A model generated the notes under the pieces. It worked only from the letters and a program-made list of their open reading frames with translations, was not told the DNA's origin and made no database searches. The position numbers and the translations under genes are program-made. Shown here in pieces: positions 1 through 5,275 of a stretch of 14,862 nt of DNA (positions within the stretch are counted from its first letter, which is position 1; each line of letters begins with the position of its first letter). Where the stretch lies: the NCBI GenBank assembly GCA_030916545.1, contig JAUPWI010000038.1, forward strand, positions 1 to 14,862. Direction: 5' to 3'. The stretch is from Patescibacteria group bacterium. GTDB lineage: Bacteria; Patescibacteriota; Minisyncoccia; Moranbacterales; UBA1568.

Positions 1-20
1 CGCCCGATACCTGTGATGGA

Positions 21-49
21 CGAAAGGAGTCAGTTCGCTGATTCTTTCG
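21..49 (+). other. Stem-loop with UUCG tetraloop at window start
   Basis: Bases 21-25 plus 27-33 pair with 38-49, giving about 12 base pairs with one bulged G (26) and a TTCG tetraloop at 34-37. One stem pair is a G-T wobble. The hairpin is visible directly. No good T-run follows (only GGTTTCT), so it is at best a weak terminator of an upstream gene. It may also be chance structure inside the end of a coding region, because frame 1 is open from base 1 to a TGA at 64-66. Confidence 0.35.
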
Positions 50-70
50 CGGTTTCTGATAGATGAACCC

Positions 71-99
71 TTGACCGAAAAAGGTCGCCGTGTTACAGA
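71..99 (+). promoter_or_regulatory. Candidate promoter for the first gene
   Basis: TTGACC (71-76) lies 17 bases before TACAGA (94-99), which is preceded by a TGT extended -10 element (91-93). The -35 matches 5 of 6 consensus bases but the -10 only 3 of 6. It would leave a leader of about 70 nt before the ATG at 176. A perfect TATAAT at 167-172 has no matching -35 and sits between the ribosome binding site and the start codon, so I consider it fortuitous. Confidence 0.3.
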
Positions 100-175
100 T
101 GAATTGCCTTCGGGTAAGGATTATCGAAAGAGTTGTTTTTTAACAGGTTTTCTGTCACAAGGAGGATATAATACC

Positions 176-679
176 ATGGATGCTTATGTGTATCCGATTA
201 CCATGATATTCGGTTGCGCCTCGTTTATCGTCTGCGGTTTTGTTTCCCTGGAAGATTTGGTCCGTCGTTTCCGGAAGCGTCTGCGGATGGAGAAATACAT
301 CCTTTATCTAGAGTCTTCGATATACTGGAGGGAAGCGACAGGCGGAGGGGAACTGAGATCGCTTTCCGGATTGATCACCGAAATGGGCGATGAGGACCTG
401 GAGTATCTGGGACACGGAGACCGTCTTTGCCGCCTGCTGATTTTCGCCACGGAGCGTTGCACTTTGTTGTCATCATCCGAGAGAGGGTACGCATCCCACT
501 GTGCGGATTGGCTCCGTGACCGACTGTCCGATCGGTATGCCGAGTATGTGCAACAGCGAATGTTCATCGATGCGGTTCTGGATACGATAGAGACGCTCTA
601 CGGTCTGGCATGGAGACTGGACCCGGGAATGCGGATCCGGATAGCCAGTTTTCGGGACGCTTTCGAAAGATGCGAGTAG
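176..679 (+). CDS. Unrecognised small membrane-anchored protein (167 aa)
   Basis: I do not recognise this protein. The ATG at 176 is chosen because AAGGAGG (159-165) lies 10 bases upstream. A longer version from TTG at 71 has no such signal. Residues about 6-26 form one hydrophobic segment, followed by an arginine-rich stretch (RRFRKRLR), which predicts an N-terminal anchor with the rest in the cytoplasm. The remaining 130 residues look soluble and mainly helical, with several Cys and many Arg, Asp and Glu, and no motif I can name. It stands alone: a bidirectional terminator follows 34 bases after the stop, and thrS converges from the other side. It could be a lineage-specific CPR protein. 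That it is coding rests on the strong ribosome binding site and normal composition. Confidence 0.75.
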   Translation: MDAYVYPITMIFGCASFIVCGFVSLEDLVRRFRKRLRMEKYILYLESSIYWREATGGGELRSLSGLITEMGDEDLEYLGHGDRLCRLLIFATERCTLLSSSERGYASHCADWLRDRLSDRYAEYVQQRMFIDAVLDTIETLYGLAWRLDPGMRIRIASFRDAFERCE

Positions 680-713
680 CGGAGACGCGGAAATGAGGAA
701 TGACTGAAATACG

Positions 714-749
714 AAAACCGGGTATCTCATCGGTAGATACCCGGTTTTT
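714..749. terminator. Bidirectional intrinsic terminator
   Basis: A perfect 14-bp stem (714-727 with 735-748) closes a 7-nt loop (728-734). It is followed by T-runs on the plus strand, and the A-run at 714-717 gives U on the minus strand. It lies between the convergent stops of the first gene (679) and thrS (770), so it can end both transcripts. Confidence 0.88.
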
Positions 750-769
750 CTTTTCGGAAAAAAAGTCTT

Positions 770-2536
770 TTAGGACCGCTCAGAGAATCGCTTGTCGGTG
801 ATTTCGGCGTGAAGCTGGCTGATGAGGGCATCGATACCGATCGAACCGAGCTGTCCGCGATCACGGCTTTCAAGTGACAGAGTATTTGTTTCTATTTCCT
901 TATCACCGACGACAATGAGATAAGGGATTTTTTGGAGTTTGGCGTTTCGAATACGTTTGCCGAGAGATTCGCTTGAGGCATCGGCGGAGACGCGTATCGA
1001 GGCGTTTTTGAGCGTGTCAGCAAGGGTTTCTGCGTAAGTCTGATGTCCCTCGCCGATTGGAAGGATGCGGACCTGCTCAGGCGCGAGCCAGAGCGGGAAA
1101 TTGCCGGTGACATTCTCGATAAGCATACTGAGGAATCGTTCGATGGATCCCATGATAGCAGCATGAATCATGACGATACGCTCGTGTTCGCCTTTTTCGT
1201 TGATGCAGGAAAGATCGAAGCGTTCTGGCATGCTCATATCGAGTTGGATGGTTGCGACTTGCCATTCGCGTCCGAGAGCATCTTTGGTCATGAAGTCGAG
1301 TTTCGGTCCATAGAAAGCCGCCTCTCCGATACCATCGAAGGCATCGGCGTTTTTCTCTTTTGCGATATCTTCGAGAATGGTTTCGGCAAGTTTCCACTGT
1401 TCTTCCGTACCGAGATAGGAACCCGGCGTCGCAGGATCATGTTTCGAAATACGGACACGCAGGTTAAAACCGAAGGATCCGTAGAAGGTCTGAACGATAT
1501 CCCAGATCTTTATGAACTCTTCTTTCGTCTGTGACATGCGGCAGAAGACATGGGCATCGTCCTGGGTCAAAGAGCGGACGCGCGAGAGTCCGGAAAGTTC
1601 ACCGGATTGCTCATCACGATAGCATGTAGTTGTGTTTGCGTAGCGCTGGGGAAGTTCCCGGTAACTCCATTGCTTGCGGGCATAAATCTGCGTGTGATGC
1701 GGGCAGTTCATCGGCTTCATGGCGAATTCGTGTCCTTCCCGGGTCGTGATACGGAAAAGCTCGTCTTTGAATTTGTCCCAGTGACCGCTCGTGATATAGA
1801 GATCTTTTTTGGTGATATGCGGAATCTCGACGCGTTCGTATCCAGCTTTCGAGCGCAATTCCCAGACATACTGATCGAGTAGGACACGGAGAAGTGTTCC
1901 TCTTGGAGTCCAGAGTGGTAGGCCGGATCCGACCAGATCGGAAAAGGTAAAGAGATCAAGGTCGACTCCGAGTTTCTTATGATCGCGTTTCTTGGCTTCT
2001 TCGATACGCGCGATATGCGTATCGAGCTCGGCTTTGTTCTCGAAGGCATAGCCGTAGATTCGGGTAAGCATTTTTTGTGTTTCATCTCCTCGCCAGTATG
2101 CACCGGCTACTCGAGTGAGTTTGAAAGCATCAGAATGCATCAGCGATATTGTTTCGGCATGTCCGCCGCGACATAGGTCTTCGAAATCACCGGATCGGTA
2201 GAGAGTGATCGGCTCGTTTTTTTTGACGATACTCTCGATGAGTTCCAGTTTGTAGGGGTTCGCGGCGAAGATATTTCGAGCCTCCTCGACGGAGACTTCT
2301 CGACTGCTGAAATCCTGCCAGGTTTTCAGGATATTACGCATTTCCTTTTCGATCCGTTTCAGGTTCTCGTCGCCGACGGGAGCGGTGAACTCGAAGTCAT
2401 AGTAGAAACCGTCTTCGATGGCCGGACCGAGGGTTGGTAGCGCGTCAGGATAGAGCTTGAGGATGGCAGCCGCGAGCAGGTGCGCGAAGGAATGACGGAT
2501 GGCGGGGAGTTTTTCAGGCATAGGTTTGGAATACAT
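770..2536 (-). CDS. thrS: Threonyl-tRNA synthetase lacking the TGS domain
   Basis: Cytoplasmic class II synthetase that charges tRNA-Thr and edits mischarged Ser-tRNA-Thr. The 588 residues start directly in the editing domain: HxxxH at H15/H19 and the C122-x3-H126 pair are present, so editing should work. The catalytic core follows (about 190-485), with zinc ligands C278, H329 and H458 matching E. coli C334, H385 and H511, motif 2 around R307 and motif 3 around R467. The anticodon-binding domain fills about 488-588. The usual 60-residue N-terminal TGS domain is absent; E. coli ThrS has 642 residues. ATG at 2536 is used, but ATG at 2521 (residue 6) is equally possible, since neither has a clear Shine-Dalgarno. 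It is a single gene with its own likely promoter and shares a bidirectional terminator with the convergent neighbour. Confidence 0.97.
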   Translation of the reverse strand: MYSKPMPEKLPAIRHSFAHLLAAAILKLYPDALPTLGPAIEDGFYYDFEFTAPVGDENLKRIEKEMRNILKTWQDFSSREVSVEEARNIFAANPYKLELIESIVKKNEPITLYRSGDFEDLCRGGHAETISLMHSDAFKLTRVAGAYWRGDETQKMLTRIYGYAFENKAELDTHIARIEEAKKRDHKKLGVDLDLFTFSDLVGSGLPLWTPRGTLLRVLLDQYVWELRSKAGYERVEIPHITKKDLYITSGHWDKFKDELFRITTREGHEFAMKPMNCPHHTQIYARKQWSYRELPQRYANTTTCYRDEQSGELSGLSRVRSLTQDDAHVFCRMSQTKEEFIKIWDIVQTFYGSFGFNLRVRISKHDPATPGSYLGTEEQWKLAETILEDIAKEKNADAFDGIGEAAFYGPKLDFMTKDALGREWQVATIQLDMSMPERFDLSCINEKGEHERIVMIHAAIMGSIERFLSMLIENVTGNFPLWLAPEQVRILPIGEGHQTYAETLADTLKNASIRVSADASSESLGKRIRNAKLQKIPYLIVVGDKEIETNTLSLESRDRGQLGSIGIDALISQLHAEITDKRFSERS

Positions 2537-2559
2537 ATGATTTCGGGATGATCGCTTGC

Positions 2560-2588
2560 AGGATAGCGCGAGGGGAATCAGGAAGCAA
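2560..2588 (-). promoter_or_regulatory. Candidate thrS promoter
   Basis: On the minus strand TTGCTT (2583-2588) is followed after exactly 17 bases by TATCCT (2560-2565). Each box matches about 4 of 6 consensus bases. The implied start site is near 2553, giving a leader of under 20 nt for thrS. That leaves no room for a T-box or other leader control. Confidence 0.45.
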
Positions 2589-2654
2589 GAAACTTGACTT
2601 TTTCGGAAGAAAATGCTTTTCTGATGTCGTAGTCCTTTCGGGAAATGAGTCGCC

Positions 2655-2674
2655 TCCCTCCCCCTCCCTCCCCT
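2655..2674 (-). other. G-quadruplex motif in a hairpin loop
   Basis: On the minus strand this loop reads as four G-runs of 4, 3, 5 and 3 separated by single A (2670-2673, 2666-2668, 2660-2664, 2656-2658). This is the textbook short-loop G-quadruplex pattern. It is enclosed by a perfect 8-bp inverted repeat, GAGTCGCC at 2647-2654 and GGCGACTC at 2675-2682. It lies downstream of the DUF4012 stop and upstream of the thrS promoter. Confidence 0.6.
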
Positions 2675-2690
2675 GGCGACTCCTGCCCTC

Positions 2691-2732
2691 CTCCCCGCGC
2701 GCGGTACTTGCTACCCCCGGGGAGTTTTTTTT
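2691..2732 (+). terminator. Rightward intrinsic terminator
   Basis: CTCCCCG (2691-2697) pairs with CGGGGAG (2718-2724). Inside it GGTA (2703-2706) pairs with TACC (2712-2715). Eight T follow at 2725-2732. The T-run is only on the plus strand, although both flanking genes run leftward. It therefore terminates a plus-strand transcript that is not otherwise annotated. Confidence 0.65.
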
Positions 2733-2734
2733 AT

Positions 2735-4171
2735 CTATCGTTTTTGTTCTTCTTTGGTCTGGATGGAGATACTGAGGTCTTTTTTGAGTTCGAAAGACTC
2801 GGTGTATTCCCGGTCTTTGGTTTTCAGGGTGACGGTGACGGGGATAGTGCCGGTTCCGGATTGTTTCTGGATCAAGAGGCGGTAGTCGTCCGGCGTGATG
2901 GTATTCGGAAGGGTGTATTCGATACCTGTTTCCAGAGTCTGTCCGATCAGCGCGTCGACCTTGTAGCCGAAAACGGTTTTGTTGAGTTCGGTCGAGTCTT
3001 GGCCGATGACGCCGCCCGTCCGCCTTCTTGTCTGGTCGATATATTTGGAGCCGAGCGGAGCGAGAATGCGGGCGTAGGTATGATAGTCACTCGTGCGCCA
3101 ATCGCCGTGGGTGGCGGTGTGATCGTAGGTGTAGGAGACATTGGCTTTCGGCGTGTCGCCGGTGAAGTCGACCGTATACTTGAGTGAGCGTTTGATATAG
3201 TAATCGCTTTTGAGCGCTCCGAGATTGGCATCCACGACCATTAGGTAGTCTCCGGTCCAATCGGTGGCGACTCCACCGTCCCAGTGGACGCTTTCGACGA
3301 GCGATTGGAGTCTTTCGTCATGGAAGTAGAGCATGATGTCTTTGGTACGCAGTTCGTTTTGGGCGAATTCGGCGATTTTCGGGATTTGGTCGACGTGATT
3401 GAGACGGGAAATCATTTCCGCCGCGATTTTTTTCATGACATTTTTTCGGTTCTGCTTGAGTTCGGCGGGAACATCGTCACCGAGGTAGTTCTTTTCGACG
3501 GCCTCTTCGAGCTTGAGGGCACCATCGGCGCTGGTGAAGGTCCCGAAGCCGGGTATGGTAATCGGTCCGGTCAGGTCAAGTGCGTGGTTGAAAACGTCGG
3601 TATTCACCGCTATGACCGCGTCGAATTTTTCACGTCCTCCGCCGAGACGGTAAAAGTACTCGGCCTTCTGGGCGTTGTAGGGGAAGTCAGGCGAGAAATT
3701 GGAGTCACGGAGCATCCAGCGTTTGATTTGGGCGTAACGGGTGAGCGGCCAAGGAGGGGTCACTTTGGTTCCGGCATCCTTGATGCGTTGATCGAGAAGA
3801 TTGGCGTCTTCGACGATCGTCGAAACGATTTCGGCGTTCTTGACTTTGATGACCGCATACTGGCCGAGGAAACCACCTCCTGGTCGGAGTTCATGATTGT
3901 TCTGGAGGAGTACCAGGAAAACGCGCACCCGATCGTCGCGCAGCGTGAGTTCTTGGACGAGACTGTTGGCCACTTCGATCTCTTTTTTCGTGTCGGGTTC
4001 GAGGGGGAGGAGTTTGGAAACTTTTTCGAAGAGGGCGAGAGAGCCGACTGCGAATTCGGTCTTGTGTGATTTGATCGTCGTGAATCCGATCCAGCTGAGA
4101 CCGGCGATACCGATGATGATGGCGGCGAGGATGAGATATTTCCTGGAAAACAGAGGTGAACGTGATCGCAT
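2735..4171 (-). CDS. DUF4012 domain membrane-anchored protein
   Basis: From the ATG at 4171 the protein has 478 residues. It begins with a basic stretch (RSRSPLFSRK), then one transmembrane segment (about residues 11-33), then a large domain predicted outside the cell. The motif QNNHELRPGGGFLG is the hallmark of DUF4012, a family of unknown function common in CPR bacteria and Actinobacteria; family members elsewhere are often longer. Tyr- and Thr-rich beta-type sequence fills the C-terminal half. A GTG at 4210 would add 13 mostly hydrophobic residues and has GGAAGG only three bases upstream, so the start is uncertain. I prefer 4171 because it gives a normal positive-then-hydrophobic N-terminus. 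No intrinsic terminator with a minus-strand U-run follows the stop, so transcripts may run toward thrS. A role at the cell surface is inferred only from topology. Confidence 0.85.
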   Translation of the reverse strand: MRSRSPLFSRKYLILAAIIIGIAGLSWIGFTTIKSHKTEFAVGSLALFEKVSKLLPLEPDTKKEIEVANSLVQELTLRDDRVRVFLVLLQNNHELRPGGGFLGQYAVIKVKNAEIVSTIVEDANLLDQRIKDAGTKVTPPWPLTRYAQIKRWMLRDSNFSPDFPYNAQKAEYFYRLGGGREKFDAVIAVNTDVFNHALDLTGPITIPGFGTFTSADGALKLEEAVEKNYLGDDVPAELKQNRKNVMKKIAAEMISRLNHVDQIPKIAEFAQNELRTKDIMLYFHDERLQSLVESVHWDGGVATDWTGDYLMVVDANLGALKSDYYIKRSLKYTVDFTGDTPKANVSYTYDHTATHGDWRTSDYHTYARILAPLGSKYIDQTRRRTGGVIGQDSTELNKTVFGYKVDALIGQTLETGIEYTLPNTITPDDYRLLIQKQSGTGTIPVTVTLKTKDREYTESFELKKDLSISIQTKEEQKR

Positions 4172-4322
4172 AATGGTATGGAAAATGATGGAAAAGGGAC
4201 ATATGAACACAACCCTTCCAGTCTATCAAGCTTTATGGGTCTTGAGAAGCTTCCTGTGGCTTGGGGCCGCCCGATCGGCTTCTTGGCCGTATTTCAATTT
4301 CGGATCGAGAGGGGAGGTGGTC

Positions 4323-4350
4323 TTTACGTGAGCTGTCCGTATGCTATACA
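4323..4350 (+). promoter_or_regulatory. Candidate tRNA-Gly promoter
   Basis: TTTACG (4323-4328) is followed after 16 bases by TATACA (4345-4350). The overlapping TACAAT (4347-4352) would give a spacing of 18. The start site would be near 4358, about 45 nt before the mature tRNA. The intergenic stretch 4211-4401 shows no other gene. Confidence 0.5.
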
Positions 4351-4401
4351 ATGGGCATGTTTTTCGTTCACAAGATCGCGAGGTGGAACCGGAGCAGCAA
4401 A

Positions 4402-4472
4402 GCGGGTATAGTATAGTGGTAATACATGACCTTCCCAAGGTTAAGCGACGGGTTCGATTCCCGTTACCCGCT
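4402..4472 (+). tRNA. tRNA-Gly (anticodon CCC)
   Basis: All arms can be folded by eye. The 7-bp acceptor stem is 4402-4408 with 4465-4471 and the discriminator is T4472. The D-stem is GTAT/ATAC with loop AGTGGTA. The anticodon stem is 4427-4431 with 4439-4443, including one G-T pair, and its loop TTCCCAA places anticodon CCC at 4434-4436. The variable loop is AGCG, and the T-stem ACGGG/CCCGT closes loop TTCGATT. It decodes GGG. The 3' CCA is not encoded (CAG follows) and must be added enzymatically. It is a single tRNA with its own promoter and terminator. Confidence 0.97.
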
Positions 4473-4480
4473 CAGTCAAA

Positions 4481-4508
4481 AATGAGGCTCACCAGAGCCT
4501 TGTTTTTT
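4481..4508 (+). terminator. Intrinsic terminator of tRNA-Gly
   Basis: AGGCTC (4485-4490) and GAGCCT (4495-4500) close an ACCA loop. The stem extends outward through G-T and A-T pairs into the T-run at 4503-4508. It begins about 10 bases after the tRNA. Confidence 0.82.
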
Positions 4509-4534
4509 ATTCTTGAAAAAAGTCGAAGGAGGGG

Positions 4535-4563
4535 TGGACAAAATTTATAAAAATTGCTATAGT
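4535..4563 (+). promoter_or_regulatory. Strong sigma70-type promoter
   Basis: TGGACA (4535-4540) and TATAGT (4558-4563) are separated by 17 AT-rich bases and each matches 5 of 6 consensus positions. The start site would be near 4570. The roughly 70-nt leader holds a small hairpin (TTCCAT 4597-4602 with ATGGAA 4610-4615) before the ribosome binding site. Confidence 0.75.
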
Positions 4564-4640
4564 TTTTCGTTACGAGTATCTCTCGCAATCGCTTTATTCC
4601 ATAGCGAAAATGGAAGGCTCTTTTAAGAGGAGTGGTAAAC

Positions 4641-5123
4641 ATGGCAGATGTGCGCATGAATCCGGAATATGCCGTACGCATGATCCGGACCCTTTCCCGT
4701 GTTTTAGCGGCAGGCAAGAAGCAATGCTTGTTCGGCGACGAAGCTGATGGCTGGTTCTGTCTCGCGACGAAGTGCGGAACGCCCATCTTAGGACTTGGCA
4801 TGGGACACCTTTCCGATGTGCTGGCTTCCGAATATCGCCATCATGCCGAAGAACAAGTTCGCTGGCTCTGTTCGCACGATCTGCTCACGAGCAGTCTTTG
4901 GGATGATCACAACATGAGCGAAGCAGTCGCGGTCACCGGGTACGACTTCTACTTCAGCTATGCCTCGATGCTCACGAATCGTCTTTGGAACGAGGCCATC
5001 ATGGTGGTTACGGCGATTCGCATGGGACAGTTCAATGAAACCGTGATCCGAGATCCGCGGTGGCACCTAAAGGCGAACCCGAACATCGCATCGCTCCTTG
5101 CAGTGGCACATTGGACCGAGTAG
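4641..5123 (+). CDS. Unrecognised soluble protein (160 aa)
   Basis: I do not recognise the family. The ATG at 4641 is chosen because AAGAGGAG (4625-4632) lies 8 bases upstream. An in-frame GTG at 4632 overlaps that signal. The protein has no signal peptide or membrane segment. It is rich in tryptophan (six) and aromatic residues, with four Cys in the first half (CLFGDE, FCLATKC, WLCSH) that do not form a clear zinc pattern, and a His/Glu stretch (YRHHAEEQ). The composition suggests a compact cytoplasmic domain. It has its own promoter and two overlapping terminators, so it is a single-gene unit and its neighbours say nothing about its role. The good expression signals make it very likely to be real. 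Confidence 0.8.
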   Translation: MADVRMNPEYAVRMIRTLSRVLAAGKKQCLFGDEADGWFCLATKCGTPILGLGMGHLSDVLASEYRHHAEEQVRWLCSHDLLTSSLWDDHNMSEAVAVTGYDFYFSYASMLTNRLWNEAIMVVTAIRMGQFNETVIRDPRWHLKANPNIASLLAVAHWTE

Positions 5124-5150
5124 TGCCTCGGCCCACGGTCAAAAAACAAC

Positions 5151-5173
5151 AAGAGCCTGACCAGCTCTTTTTT
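5151..5173 (+). terminator. Intrinsic terminator, first of two overlapping
   Basis: AAGAGC (5151-5156) pairs with GCTCTT (5164-5169) over a 7-nt loop, and the T-run continues to 5173. It lies 28 bases after the stop at 5123. Its left arm is shared with the alternative hairpin at 5154-5195. Confidence 0.65.
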
Positions 5174-5195
5174 CATTGCTTCAATCAGGCTTTTT
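5154..5195 (+). terminator. Alternative overlapping terminator hairpin
   Basis: AGCCTGA (5154-5160) can instead pair with TCAGGCT (5185-5191), followed by further T to 5195. This excludes full formation of the hairpin at 5151-5173, because both use bases 5154-5156. Confidence 0.5.
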
Positions 5196-5234
5196 CAAAA
5201 TAAAAAGTTCGAACATCATTGACACACCGGCTCA

Positions 5235-5275
5235 AAAAAGTAAAACCGTCCATTTATGGGACGGTTTTACTTTTT
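5235..5275. terminator. Bidirectional intrinsic terminator
   Basis: A perfect 17-bp stem (5235-5251 with 5259-5275) closes a 7-nt loop. It is A-rich on the left and T-rich on the right, so it works on either strand. The stop codon of the leftward lamin-tail gene (5274-5276) overlaps its outer edge. Confidence 0.88.

Larger units (their letters stand above)
2630..2732 (+). ncRNA. Candidate small RNA with C-rich apical loop
   Basis: No gene fits this stretch. On the plus strand it reads as a compact RNA: an 8-bp hairpin (2647-2654 with 2675-2682) whose 20-nt loop contains only C and T with repeated CCTCCC, then a second hairpin (2691-2697 with 2718-2724) followed directly by eight T. A TTGACT -35-like box (2594-2599) lies upstream back to back with the thrS promoter, but its -10 (TTTTCT, 2617-2622) is poor. 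C-rich loops that pair with Shine-Dalgarno sequences are known from Firmicutes sRNAs such as RsaE/RoxS. The 5' end given here is inferred. The alternative is that only the terminator is real and blocks antisense transcription into the DUF4012 gene. Confidence 0.35.

Noticed and set aside
1..66. Frame 1 open from the window start to TGA at 64-66, possible tail of an upstream gene
   Set aside because: Only 21 codons are visible and none is diagnostic, and the same bases form a 12-bp hairpin. It cannot be decided without upstream sequence.
2537..2560. T-box or other threonine-responsive leader before thrS
   Set aside because: The best promoter leaves under 20 nt before the ATG, and no T-box motif is visible.
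2548..3187. Plus-strand frames reading into the DUF4012 gene (75 and 180 codons)
   Set aside because: They cross the G/C-rich hairpins and a strong terminator, then run antisense to a real gene. No ribosome binding site supports them.
3284..4069. 261-codon plus-strand open frame opposite the DUF4012 gene
   Set aside because: Shadow of a recognisable gene. Its Gly/Glu/Phe-rich composition and lack of initiation signals argue against coding.
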